Positions 45,650-57,509 of a stretch of 64,000 nt of DNA are shown here, piece by piece. Source of the stretch: Aporrectodea caliginosa. Lineage: Eukaryota; Annelida; Clitellata; Crassiclitellata; Lumbricidae. How positions within the stretch are numbered: the first letter of the stretch is position 1; every line of letters begins with the position of its first letter. A program made the translations under genes and the position numbers. The stretch covers positions 272,501-336,500 of the forward strand of contig JACEVL010000081.1 of NCBI GenBank assembly GCA_020284085.1, in the 5' to 3' direction. Under the pieces are notes generated by a model, which searched no databases, had not been told where the DNA came from, and was given only the letters and a program-made list of their open reading frames with translations.

Positions 45650-46230
45650 ACTTGAAATGAATGGGTTCTAGGACTACGCCTTGAGGAACGTCACAGGTAA
45701 GGATAGTAGCTGCACAAAAGAAGAGGGGGCATGGAGATGACTATACTGTCACTGATACTGTCAGTCAGGTAGAACGTCATCCACTCTAGGGTACTTGCTC
45801 ACATGCCAACATACAGGTGCTATACCTGGGGCAGGACGTCGTGGTCGACTGTGTCGATGGCAATCATTAATCATCCACATCGACTATCACACCGACAAAT
45901 TTGGACGTTCTGGACGTTTTTACGGTCGTAAAAACGGTCGTTTGGGCGTTAGCAGAAACACTGCATACGCGTGTTTACTGCCAATTACTTTCTTTTATTT
46001 CTTCATTTATTTCCTTCACAGCGCAAACATCAGAAATTAAACGGAGGAGTCCTCCTCCTCTGCCGCACCTGAGTGATATAAAATTTTATTAAGAAAGGAT
46101 CACAAAAGAATGGCAGACATGATGGCGACGTTCAAATTAATGTTATTAAAAGTTTTATTTCTTGAAACAATATTACTTTTTCATGAGAGAAATATTGTCG
46201 GGTTTCAATCGAAATTAATTCGTCGTATTA
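45650..46230 (-). pseudogene. LINE RT fragment, segmental copy 3, plus duplicated tail
   Basis: The 'cttgaggaacgtcacaggtaaggata' segment reads on the minus strand as GVPQGVVLEPI, closest to the intact GVPQGSVLGP. It continues to 'catccacatcg' and is followed by the duplicated tail described at 44870. Confidence 0.65.
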
Positions 46231-46340
46231 GAAATATATAATTACGACTGTTTCTTCTGTTTAGATGTAATGTAATGTAATGTATCAGAAAACTTGTAAA
46301 GCGCATCTTAACCCTAGGGCTACCAAGCTTTCCAGATTAG

Positions 46341-46651
46341 TTTGGGGCGCGGTGGTGTAGAGGTATGTTCGGTGCCTTGCAGCCGGAGGGTTGCGGGTTC
46401 GAATCCACCGCAAGGGGGTATATTTGGTGCCTTGCAGCCGGAGGGTTGCGGGTTCGAATACACCTCAAGCCGCCGCGTAGGGACCCTGGGCAAGTCCTTC
46501 ACACGCAATTGCTCATGAGCTTCGGCGTGAAACTCCGATTCAGTGTCCGCGCTGTAGTCTGGAGCGCCTCTGAGTAGAAATCTTGAAGGGGCGCTATATA
46601 AATATCTGAAATGAATGAATGAATGAATGAATGAATGAATGAATGAATGAG
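46341..46651 (+). mobile_element. tRNA-headed SINE with duplicated B-box segment and (ATGA)n tail
   Basis: The A-box-like GGTGGTGTAGAGGTA is followed by GGTTCGAATCC. A 55-bp segment (46371 and 46426) repeats 'ggtgccttgcagccggaggg' and the B box. The body ends 'ggggcgctatataaatatctg' and then (ATGA)n, a tail like those of CR1/L2-mobilised SINEs. Transcription would be by RNA polymerase III. Confidence 0.82.
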
Positions 46652-47090
46652 TGAGTTTGCACCCGAGATTTGAACCCCGGATGTACCACGTGACCAACCC
46701 AAGCCACGGAAATCTACATAAACCCGCGCAACCCAGCTCACGGGATTCTTGTGGGAACCATGGCCTGCAGGAATCGTTGTATGGTTGATGATCGTTTTCT
46801 CTGAATTCCGGTATGAGAGTGAATTTTTATTCTTATGTTCATTATGACTTCATTGCTTTATTTTTATTATCTTGATTTCATTTATCTATCGCTAGAATTC
46901 AGTGATTACATTAAATTACTTTTATATATGATCGAGCATATAAATTATGTTTCCTTCCTTTAAGAGTTAGGCTAGTTCCCCAGGTTAAGTCCAATAAGTC
47001 TTCCGACTTATTCACATAGCCTACATGAATCTTAATGATGACCATGAAGTAGTCATTAAAGATATCATAGTTAATAATAATAAGTCCTCA
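46652..47090 (+). repeat. Direct repeat, probable 5' LTR remnant of element E2
   Basis: 46652-47090 and 58784-59217 match at about 97%. The repeat ends in ...GTCCTCA (GTCCCCA in the partner). It abuts the SINE tail, so its own 5' part is probably missing. TGGCGAACCGC shortly after it (47101) could be the primer-binding site. Confidence 0.65.
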
Positions 47091-48527
47091 TTATAGATAG
47101 TGGCGAACCGCTTTTAACGAATTCCCGTATCACTGCTCTGAATTTCTTTATTTTAACCGTTTTCTAGCTATAATAGTTTTTTTTACATAATTAATCAAAC
47201 AGCCTTAATCCTTAGTTAATATCTCCGTGTTTCTACCATGCGTAGCTCTCAGCGCTGTATTCCGCTCTGACAGAGGTATTCATTAACCCTTGTTATTCCT
47301 CTCGTTAACGTTACATGGAGTGTGTCTCAACAATTTTACCCATTGTAGACGCAGTCTTGGCATATTATTAACCGTAGGCTATATTTTTCAAAATCAGTTC
47401 TGTTATCTAAACATTTCTTTACAGTTTTTATTATCTTTCTTTATATAAACTCGACTAATCCTCTCATACGGTCATCAGCCTCACAGCTTAGAGGTAAGTT
47501 TATTTCATTCATTGGATCAGATCATAGATCATAAATGTCATGCATATACAATATAGCATTAAATCAGTTTGATAATATTATCATCATGTAATATTATTCC
47601 ATAAACAGCTAAGTAAAATAATACGCATAGAAGTAGTCCATGGCTAAAAGTTTATAAAGTAATAACGCATTCATATTTTGTTATCCATTGCAATGCTGCA
47701 TATAAATTTTCAGAGTCCTTATCTAATGTTCGATTGGACTTGTGGGCCTAACATTCTGCTTCTAAGCGTTAATCACATCTGTCTATGCATTATTGCATCG
47801 TAGTCATGCATTTTAGCTAGCCAGTCATTCTCGTATTTTTCAGATTTCAGTGTTAGCTTCGTAGCGTCTCCTGCTGATAAATTCAAGCATAATATAATGT
47901 GTTGTACACAATTTTCTGATTTTGTGTGCTTCAGTCACGGGCACAGTTTTCACTTGATAATTTCATGCCCGCAATATTTCTGTGCGCATCTATTGTGTTT
48001 CTCTGACTATAGTTGACTTTACGATTTTAATTATAATGTTCAGTCTCTCAATTGCTGCAGTGAATGGATAATGCATTTGTTACAGAGTGTCTAATTCTAT
48101 CAGAGGTCATTTAATAGTGCCTGTTTCCTTCTTAGCAGAGTTGGCTGCCGGGCTGTGCTGATAGTCGCATAGCTCTACCCCTTGTCGAGGCACTGCCTTT
48201 GTCATCGTAGCCCGGCGCATTGCAGCCTGGTGAAGTTTCAGCGCTCCGGCCTCCCTCTAGCCAAGGACCTGCTCTATCCTAGCACCTAGCCCACGCGCAT
48301 GCATCAGGCCGATGCATCCTCAGTAGAGTTGATAACCTGATATCCAATTTATATCACCTATTATTCCTCACAGGTCCTTCCTCATTTCTGTTGGTGTTTG
48401 TAAACAGGCTGATTGTTTAAACTTACTTCATTTATGTGACGCCAATATATTTGCAGATTCTTATTTTTCTTAGTCTAGTGCGTTTTAGTGCTTTGCTTTT
48501 TAATTTTGCCGAGAGATTTGACATAAT

Positions 48528-48999
48528 ATGTTATCACTTTTGCGCATGTTAGTGTCAATTCTGCTTGTGCTATTTTCGTTATTATCATTTTATCTGTTGT
48601 TTATATGTTCACTACGTAGTCTACGTCCACGAGAAGTTATGCTTTACAGACCCTTCCCCGGCCCTAAGAACTTCGTCGTTAGCACATCGTCCATCCCCTC
48701 CACCCAACTCGGCGACCTCCTCTTCCTTCATCGCCACTCTCCTCCATAATAGTACTGGGATCCTCTGCTACGAGTCACCATCAGACCTTCGTTTTCCTGA
48801 TTCCGTGTGCCAGCTTCGCCACCTCTTCGTCAAAGTGTCATCCACAATCCAAGCAACAACCTGCGTGAATAGTACTGGGATCACCTCGTTCCCCAGTGCT
48901 GTCATCATCAATCACCTGACGTTCCAAGAACGCTACAACGCTCGACAAAACAATGTAATGTATTCACCTCACCATCAACCGCAGTCTACTAGCCACTGA
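48528..48999 (+). pseudogene. Env-like leader ORF fragment of E2
   Basis: The frame starts MLSLLRMLVSILLVLFSLLS and continues with a long hydrophobic run, a strong signal/anchor segment, then RPREVMLYRPFPGPKNF. It stops at 48749. A second frame overlaps and continues to 48999, separated by a frameshift. The word 'aatagtactgggatc' occurs twice (48749 and 48868). The place before the insertion fits an envelope start. Confidence 0.4.
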
Positions 49000-50065
49000 A
49001 AGGACGCTGGTCGTCATCGTGACAGTCACTGCGTATTAGGGTGGCAGTCAAAAAGGTATTTATTTTATAATGCCAGGGACATCCCCCAGTTCTGTTCGTA
49101 TTGGTAGTAGAAACCCATGTGCAAAATCTTTTTAAAATTTTCCATTATTTAGGGGTGCCACATCACAGCTTAAATTTTGCATATAAAATTATTGCGTTAT
49201 CGAAGCCATAAAAATCAACTTTTTATTTTTTCAGGAGCTGGATGAAAGTTAGACACTTCTAGAGCCTATTATTTTCTATTGTGATATGTGATGAGTGCCA
49301 TGTACCATGGATTGTTGGATACCTTAGTCTCTGACATAGAACGAGAATTCGTGACTTCAGGCTTTAATATTCGTAAATATTCGTGAATATTAGGTCATTT
49401 TTAATATTCGTAAATATTCGTAAATATTCGTTGATGACGTCACTGTTTTTGCTTTGTTTACAACTAATTTAGGATTACTAATTAACAACATAGCAAGAAA
49501 TATGTTTTGGTTAAAAATGAACTTTGGCACTATCAGAAAGGTTGCTCCTGTCCCTAAAAGTAAGTGTTAAAGAAAGATTGCATCAAATTTATGGCATCTA
49601 ACTTTGCCGCCGAGCAACCAAAGTTTCGTCTAGTTTCGCAGTTGAAAACCATGGCAAAAAAGACATGTACTGTGGAAATACCTATTTAAAATAGCGTTAA
49701 AACTAGAAAGAAAAGTTCCTGCCCCGTATATGGGTGTGCTTCCGAGTTGCCGAAAAATCAGCTACCTGCAATTGCAAATTTTAGGCAGTTTTACATGATT
49801 AGAAAATCAGAACATTCAAAAACAACCCCGGCGTCAAAAATGCGAAGGAAGTTGCTACAAATGTCATTGATGTCTGAATTAAAGCTGGAATTCCCACTAT
49901 CACCTTAAGATCCACGGAACACAAGTTGGAAGATTTGCATAAAGAAATAAGGAATGTGATGAAAAAGAAAGGATAAAATTAAGAAACAGGCATTAAAAAG
50001 CTCAGAGTAAATAGCTCGAAATTGTTTAGGGAAAGCTCTTACTGCTTGTCAGTGCTTGATGTCGT

Positions 50066-50443
50066 ATGTTTCAAACGAATTCATGGAGATTTGCAAGAAA
50101 TTACAGGTTTCAGAGTTTGAGTAAAGATCAAAGATTCCTCTATGAAATGTGTTTGGCTGTTGAAAGTGGATCGATTTCAGAAAGTTTAAGCAGCAGAGAG
50201 AATGGAAAGATAGCCCACAGTCATTGGCTTACTACAGCTAATAGGTTATTCCGCCTTTACATATCGACATCCCAACCATCCCAAAGTTTAGTGCTTATAT
50301 TAGCAGAATACATTATCAAAGCAAATGCTCCTATTTGGATCGCAATAAAGCTGAAGCCCCAGTGTTATGATGGTGCTACTCATTTAGTGAAAGCTATTTA
50401 TTTATCACGTTCTTACCATCCATTGAGAGAGAGAGGTCGTTGA
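50066..50443 (+). pseudogene. Transposase-like protein, middle part
   Basis: 125 residues, with RNYRFQSLSKDQRFLYEMCL, NGKIAHSHWLTTANRLFRLY, APIWIAIKLKPQCYDGATHL. I recognise this block pattern (LYEMC..., HS.WLTTANR..RLY, P.W..IK) from transposon-associated proteins of unnamed function in arthropods and cnidarians, but I cannot name the family. It stops before the next frame begins at 50629; stops in between show the copy is not intact or needs splicing. Confidence 0.5.
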
Positions 50444-50628
50444 TAAATGTATTCAACAGAATGGCTTCTATGGTCATTGGTCACCCAGAAAATGTGTTAC
50501 TGAATATGATGATTGATTAGAGAAAACGCATACGAGATCTGGCAGCAAGAAGAATTAAAGTAGAAAGAAAATTCACAATCCCGAAACTCAGTTTTGAAGC
50601 CACTGATTACTATAAGCTAGTAAAGTGG

Positions 50629-51102
50629 TTGGATTTTAACAGACGTGAACCTCCTATAACTTGCAAATTTACGGAAAATAACCGTGAGGAAGCCATTAAA
50701 ACTGGCAGAATGTCAGATCTTGAAAAATACCATTGCCGCACGCAAGCAGTAGAGAGCCGTTTCAAAGTTGTTTCAGATGCAGCAAGGTCAGTTAGTGGAA
50801 AAAACGTGGAGAAGGCTACATTCGATCAAAGGTCGAATCCCGCAAAAACATTGCCAAATATACCGCAAAAAGTGATTGGAAATCATAATGTAAGTGAAAC
50901 GTATTGTGTGCTTGTGAAAGTTTTGCGAAGTAAACGTAATAATTATTTAAGGATTCCAACTTTTTTACCTCAATGGATTGTTCCATGTATTATATTCGAA
51001 TATTGTATTGCTTGTATCTCATTAATGTCAGAATTGTCAAAGAAATTAACCTGTTCTATAAAATCCAGCATGCAATATTCCTATAATTACTACTTCAGTT
51101 AA
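50629..51102 (+). pseudogene. Transposase-like protein, C-terminal part
   Basis: 157 residues; FNRREPPITCKF and KYHCRTQAVESRFKVVSDAA match the 'EPP... CHTQAVER.VK.V.EA' block that ends the same family. The cysteine-histidine pair is conserved. The tail is hydrophobic and unlike the family. It is identical in the inverted copy, pointing to recent duplication. Confidence 0.55.
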
Positions 51103-51463
51103 TAAAATAATCAAATTTCAACGGTGTTATTTCGGTACCTCAATAGTCGCATTGTGCGGTATATTGGAATAACTTCAGAGCCATGGCGGCAAAGTTAGGC
51201 AGCACACTAAACACATAATATCTATACCAGACACCATCCTATGCATAGGAGCAACAAATTAATATATGCCATACATAATCTGTTCTGGTCACTATGCCCT
51301 AATGTGCGGTGGTTTAACGGCGCTATAGGCCTACTTAGTGCTGTGGTCCGTAAGGTGGTACGCTGAGGCTTCTTACTCAAATTTGAGGAACTTTGTAAAA
51401 AGCCGACCTTGACCAGGGGAGGGGGAACTTACATAGCCAAAAGCGCCGCGCAGCTCACACAAG

Positions 51464-52662
51464 CAGGGCCGTAGGAAGCTATAATTGCGCCCTGTGCCAA
51501 GCATGAATCTAGCGCTTCTACCCCAAGATCAACTTAACCAATAACCAAGTATCAAGTGCTCAAAATTGTGTCGGCAGACCCCGATTGGGGAGCTTACGAC
51601 GCCCCCCATACCTCTAGTCGTCAGGGGCTTCTTGCCTTCGACAATCGCAGCTTCACGCCTTCGGCGCTCGCAATTCTTCCCACTCGGACATTCTAGTTAG
51701 TCCCCCAACACCTGGACCTTGGTTGCGCCCATGCCAATAATGACCAATTTTGTTATCTCACATATAATATAGAACTTTGTCTTTAAAGAAATAAAAACGA
51801 AGTGCCTGTGTTTCTATTCCACTATAGCTGAGTAGGCCTAACTATATTCAAATTCACAAAAACATAAAATTTTAGTCACTTTGAGATCGAGAATTCAGAT
51901 ACATTTTGCGTGCTTTTGATTAGGGCCTATGCAAAATCATCAATAATGTTGTCATAATAATGAGAATTGGCTCTATCATGTTTAATTGACAAAATTGACA
52001 AGATCGTCAAGCAGTCTTAATTCTTGATCTTAAAAGTGTTTCACAATGTTCAGTTTGCCGAAACTTCTTCCACATGAAGCAACTGTTGCTGGAATTGTCA
52101 AAAATAGCCAGGGCCGGATTAAGACTTTCGGGGGCCCTAAGCCAAAGGCCATGCATAAATACGTGTCTTTGAACACACAGTTCGATCCGAACATAGGCCT
52201 AAGCGATTTTTTTCTAATGAAATATTGGCTAAATAATAACACAAGCCTTTACCATTGTCAGTTTGTCAATTAGGACCTTGGTACAATCTGATTTTAGATT
52301 TCCTGATAGTTGGGGGCTCTCAAAACGTTGTGGGGCCCTAAGCCATGGCTTATTTGGCTTATACGTTAATCCGGCCTTGAAAATAGCCTATAATAATAGG
52401 CCTACGAAGTGCAATTTTAATGTTGGGATAAATGTCTGTTTTGTGAGTTAGTATGGATGATATATTAATATTATATATACACTTTACTTGTTGTTACTGA
52501 ATTTTATTACATATGTTTTATTTATGATGAATATTTCATATTCCAGGATAAGGTAATAACTAATAAGTTTTATAATTAAATCATTCCGTCTCAAAATTTG
52601 CGCCCCTTTTGAGTTGCGCCCTGTGCCACGGCACCGCTGGCACATGCCTCGCTACGGCCCTG
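51464..52662 (-). mobile_element. hAT transposon, 1.2 kb, with 8-bp duplication CACACAAG
   Basis: The ends CAGGGCCGTAGGAAGC and, reversed, CAGGGCCGTAGCGAGG are flanked by CACACAAG at 51456-51463 and 52663-52670. On the minus strand about 52100-51920 encodes LTIPATVASCGRSFGKLNIV, the hATC dimerisation domain, then (frame-shifted) HYYDNIIDDFA, the usual C-terminal end. The rest of the transposase is gone. A younger MITE sits inside. Confidence 0.9.
52109..52379. mobile_element. hAT MITE nested in the 1.2-kb hAT, duplication AAAATAGC
   Basis: The ends CAGGGCCGGATTAAGAC and, reversed, CAAGGCCGGATTAACG are flanked by AAAATAGC at 52101-52108 and 52380-52387. At 271 bp it interrupts the hATC coding region upstream of LTIPA. 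No ORF. Confidence 0.92.
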
Positions 52663-52710
52663 CACACAAGTTTCGGCTTTGCGCGCTAAATTTTAATGGT
52701 GCAGGCCGAC

Positions 52711-52738
52711 TCTCTCTCTCTCTCTCGCTCTCTCTCTC

Positions 52739-52782
<44 letters not shown>
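52711..52782. repeat. (CT)n microsatellite
   Basis: CT array with three interruptions. From 52790 to 53900 I see only AT-rich sequence. Confidence 0.96.
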
Positions 52783-52788
<6 letters not shown>

Positions 52789-53959
52789 CTCTCGTTGTTT
52801 GCCCGTCTGTCTCTGTCTCTCTCCGGTGTCTACTATATAATCTGAAACCCCCTGCACTTATATATTTCAGTCTACGTTTTAAATGATGCGCTACGCCTTA
52901 ATTGGCTTGTTTTATATTATGCCAGTGTCGCCTGACGAATAATGAATGGAACTGTCATAAAGTCGTTGGCAGTTGGCCGATATGCGTTTGAAATAGCTGG
53001 TATTTTGGCGCCAATACTTGCTATGCCACTCGATATAAGTTAAAGTATAATTTGCCCATCTTAGGTCTGTACTTGGCTGAGTAACTGTAATGTGTAACTG
53101 ATCTTATGTATATTTTTGGCACTGATTTTTTACAATTAATCCTGGATTTTGAAGAATTAAGAATTAAAAGAACTAAAAAATTTAATATTCTTAATAGGCC
53201 TATTCGTTGGCCAGTTTTAATATTCGTCAATATTCGTCAATTTCTAAAAATCTTAATATTCGTAATATGCTCATACTCGTTCTATGGTCTCTGATGACTG
53301 GTTTTATAAATAAATGATTAAACTATAAATATATAAATTGGAACAAACTGGAGCTGAGGAGTAAATAAATAATTCATATTTTTCAAACAATTTTTATGAC
53401 TTCTGTATATTAAAGGCTTTCCTAAGCTTAATTATTTATTTATATTTACTCACAATATCTCATAGTATCCATAACCAATTTCAAATAATCCAGCATTTTG
53501 TAATAGAGGAAAAGCATTGCATATCAAAAGTAAATAATGTTTTTCAAAACATTTAATATCTGGCTAAAGTTTGGTTTCGGGTCAGTACATATAATTAATA
53601 TAGTAGGAAATCAGATTATAATTAGCAACTCTGTACAAGTTTAAATTTAAATAATTATTTTTAGCTTATTTAAAAAATACTTTTTAAGAAAAATCCTAAA
53701 ATACCCAATGCCCAACACTTAGTCTAGCCTAATGTATCCAGTGTTTCCAATCTCTTTATTGACTTGCTTGTTTTCAGTACTTTTTAATTGGAAACTGACT
53801 AGGATTCATTCATTCCAAACATTTATACAGCGCCCTGCAATAAGCCTACTCAGAGGTCATCAAAGGTTGGCCTGTCCAAAACCTTCTACCAGATCTGAAA
53901 CTGATATTTGCTTTTTTGGATTCACAAATGATTCAATCAATATTGCAAGGCTGCTTTAA

Positions 53960-54720
53960 TTAAAACAGACATGACAGGTTTTTCATTTGTTGAAAGTCAA
54001 TGGCAAACTGTTCGTGAAAGACGCATTACAGTTGGAACAGTTGCAGCTTTTTAAAACAGAGCTCACTCGCCTGTGACTACAATGCAACATGCAATCGGGA
54101 GGTTTGAGAAGATCTACAATGAGAGGAGGAATTCGCGAAAGTCAGCATGGAGAATTAGAGAGGTGGAGAAAAACAGAAAGTCAAAGTGTGCAGATTTGTT
54201 GCATCATTAGAGAAAACATTTAATATTTCACATTCTGATGCGGAAATGTAAAATAAAATCGTGAGGACAGAGCACTTCTGCAGGCTTAGTTCAGAGATGG
54301 AAGTATGTCAAGTTCAATGGAACAAGTGGATAACAAATTGAAAAACAAGATGAAGAAAAACGGAAGAGAGACAAGTTGAGTGTGATGATGAGGCAGAAAC
54401 CGCAAAGACTAAAAGACCTCGCCCAAAGAATATTATCAATCTGCAAGTAGCAGCAGCTCTTGATCGATTCGAATGAAGGACAGCTATAGTAATGCGTGAA
54501 AACAGAACAGCATTTAGTTGGAGTGTCAGCAGACTGAAGATAGGTTGAGTGTGGTGAATGATAGGACAGAAACGGGAGTTGCATTGATACCAGAATAAAA
54601 TCAAATGTTGACCAAGAATGAAGGTCAAATGCAGGCCTTGCTCCACGTGGTGTCCGAGCATCGAAAAAGTTTCCGAACCCCAAAAAGTCAACGGTCACAA
54701 AATGGACCATAAATATTTTA
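53960..54720 (+). pseudogene. Transposase N-terminal remnants of the 6-kb element
   Basis: Broken plus-strand frames give RFEKIYNERRNSRKSAWRIR, then VASLEKTFNISHSDAEM, EDRALLQA, and RPRPKNIINLQVAAALDRFE. I recognise the block order (basic K/R linker, 'LD.LFDIAH.DA', 'EDR.FL', 'P.L..ALDR') as the N-terminal half of the same unnamed family whose C-terminal half lies in the 1.8-kb element. At least three frameshifts or stops are present. Confidence 0.5.
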
Positions 54721-55030
54721 ATGAGTCAATGATTTAATCAAACTTATAAGGCAGAATAATGCTCACCAGTACTTTTTAATTATTCTACTTTTAAGCAAAA
54801 CAATTTACGGTTTACTTTATCTTACACAAAATACGAAAAAAGTTTCTAATATTATCACAATAATTGTGCTTACGATCCTTGTATAAAATTTGAAAAAACT
54901 TGACCTCTTATGTGGCACACCTAAATGATGGAATATCTTTATCATATTTTGCACACTAAGTTACTTTATCAAAAGGAACATAACCTGGGGCTGTCCCATC
55001 AATTTACTCAAAATAATTTTTTTGAGCATT

Positions 55031-57500
55031 TACTGTCTTAACTGTGAGAACTGGACGCTCTCTTCTCGCGCATCTCAGCGTGTACCGTACGATGCATCAT
55101 CATCAAACCGAACTTGCCAGAGACATTCCGGCGTCTGGTCAACGACGACCTTCTCTACCAAGCTACGTCGCAGACAAATCCAACAAACAGAGATCGGTAA
55201 GGCCTATATCCGATTCCTGTTTCTGCGCTTCGCGTTTTCTCGCCTTTCGCTTCAGCCGATGAGTTTCGCCATCGCGATATCTACATGACTTCCTCCGCTG
55301 ACTCGGCCTGATCAACCGTTGCAGCATTCACCTTCAACTACGAAGTCCCTTTCGCCATCAACTCCCTCTGCCCGAGACTTATGATCAACTAGTCACTTTC
55401 GATGCCGAACTTGAGCTAATGACATTGCGACTTCCGTTGAACTTGACATTGTCAACGCGCTAAAACAATGCTCTGAACTTATTTCGTTGCTTCAGTGTCT
55501 AGATTTTGATCGGCTGCCTGAGAACAATCGGCGCCAAGCAGAGTTCCTCCCGCTGCCGAACGATTTATATAATTGTCGGCGTGGCTTTTATGCAGAGCCT
55601 ACTTAACTAAGGATCCTAGTGTTGTGGGTCTGCTATGGCGAATTCGCACTTCTGGGACATGAGCGCATCATTTACCTACCACGAGGTCACGCTTCGCTTG
55701 ACAGGCTATGTTCGCCATCACGTTCCTGTACGTCAGATTCCGCGACATCTGTCAACTAGGTCCGCGCTCCACCTAGTTTTCGCAAGCACCTCCAGGACTT
55801 CTGAACCGACTCCGATCATACACCATCGAGCACGACAATTATTCAAGATGAGACATCGTCTTCAATTTCAACGTCAGAATCTTCGCTTCCGTTCTTCCTC
55901 GGAGTGTCAGGACCATTATTGACCTTGTTGCTTCGTAACTTCATCATGTGGCACACTCACTTACGAACTTTCCACCCGTTCACCCCGAGTCTCCTTCGTC
56001 GCTTCGACGGCATTCTTCGACCACCCGCACCATTGTACAGTCCCAATCCGCTTTTTTGTAGTTTAGCTTGTATATTTTGTTTTTTGTATCACCGTTGTAT
56101 CGTTTTGTCTGTTTAATATCTTACCGGGACATCCAATTCAATGTTTGTTACTGTTGCTTAGAACATGTTTTATTGCTGTTACGCGTTATCAGCATTCATC
56201 GCCCATTTTTCGTTTTGCTTTGATTTCCAAATGTTTTTTTTACGCTGACATCCATCATCAACGATGATTATCGCACACTGGCACAGTTAAAGTCTTGTCC
56301 AATCGTATAGATCATCTTACGTTGTCTCACCAGATCCGCACTCGCTGCGATCTCACATAGCTTTTATCGTGTATGTAGAGTAAATATTCGTCGTTGCTTA
56401 TCTTATCATCTGTACAGGCTCGTCTTTTTCTCTTTTATTGTAGTAGACGTGTGTGACTACATTGGCTCAATCAATAGACTGTATTCTAAAAAATGACTAA
56501 TTGCCCGCTATATCGACATACTTAAGGCCCCAAGCTTTAATAAGCCTGTTTGCTAAGCATGTTCTGTGTACCTTAGTTTCTGAGCAGCTTTCGTTTGCAA
56601 GATCATACGTGTCTGATTTTAATATCTGATTGTTTTTAAGTTTACGCGCCCGATTTATTGAGAAGCAAGTGCGAGGACGTACGCTACCCTCCATTGCTGT
56701 GTCTCGTTGAGATTTGCCCCGTTGATCAAGCCCCCTCTGCCAAGATGCACGCAGCGAATTAACAGATTCCCGTGGTCTTACGATTTCATTTGCGTATTTA
56801 TTTCTACGATTTTTATTGTGGCTCAATCAGATGTTGATGTTTGATAGCAATTGATAATGTAAATGTTCGCGCTAAGATCTAGGTGCACATGGCTTGTTGG
56901 CAAGCACCGGCTGTATTTCATATTCTACAAGCTCCCAATAAAACAAGTCAACTAATCGAGTAATGCAAGTCAGTCGCAGCAACGGTAAAATTTCCAGGCG
57001 TATACCCTTGTCCAAGGATTGAAATATTCTTCTTTTTTTCTTTTCTCTTTCTCTTTAGTCTGTATTTCTGCAAAAAAATTTTGTATCGGCATCAAATTAT
57101 TGTGAGTCAGAGGAGATAGTGTTTGGAGAGTGATTGATCAACACTTTACAAGCATAGCGACCTTCCTTTCGACCGCATGATTCTTTTTGCAAGGCAAAAT
57201 TTTCTCTATTTCTAATCCTTGTGTGTCTTGATTACTCCGACGTTTGAGTTTTTATGTTTCAGTCTGTCAGATTATGCTTTGACTACAGGTTCCGCTTTTC
57301 TTCGTGCAATGTCGATGCCATTGATTGTTTTTCCTAGAACGAACCGCATGACGTTGTCCTTCTTCACGAGTCACATCCTCCCGTTTTGTGTTTTTTTGTA
57401 GCCCCAGAAGCAGAAGTTACGTTCCTCGTGTTTTGAGATTTTCTTGTTTGTCTAGTAGCCTATACAGCGTTTCGTCCGGTTTTTTCGCAGTTCAATTATG
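55031..57500 (+). other. Decayed internal region of E2, no intact ORF
   Basis: From 55040 to 56110 the sequence is relatively GC-rich with several short frames in different phases (for example at 55635, MANSHFWDMSASFTYHEVTL), as expected of a dead coding region resumed after the insertion. From 56111 to 57500 I see nothing definite. Confidence 0.4.
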
Positions 57501-57509
57501 AGTTCCCAC

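Larger units (their letters stand above)
49489..51301 (+). mobile_element. 1.8-kb DNA element, 5'-trimmed copy (inverted partner 60980-62796)
   Basis: This is a near-identical inverted match of 60980-62796, including identical predicted proteins of 157 residues. It lacks the first five bases of the TIR and has no target duplication, so it has lost its left tip. For coding content see the partner. Confidence 0.85.
49037..55030. mobile_element. ~6-kb DNA element with diverged TIRs, carrying nested hATs
   Basis: The left end (tagggtggcagtcaaaaagg, ..., gggacatcccccagttctgtt, ..., tgtgcaaaatc, ..., ggggtgccacat) is inverted at the right end (ggcacacctaaatgatgg, ..., ttttgcacacta, ..., aacataacctggggctgtccc). 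About 130 bp match at roughly 70%. Near both sides 'aatattcgtaaatattcg' words are repeated (49375-49430, 53215-53270). It contains a truncated copy of the 1.8-kb element, a hAT with a nested MITE, and transposase N-terminal remnants. Confidence 0.6.

Noticed and set aside
46341..46470. tRNA gene
   Set aside because: A and B boxes are present but there is no closing acceptor stem and the sequence runs into a SINE body with (ATGA)n tail. The same applies to 35489 and 29848.
54291..54710. 139-residue minus-strand frame
   Set aside because: Antisense to transposase remnants on the plus strand; no domain resemblance.
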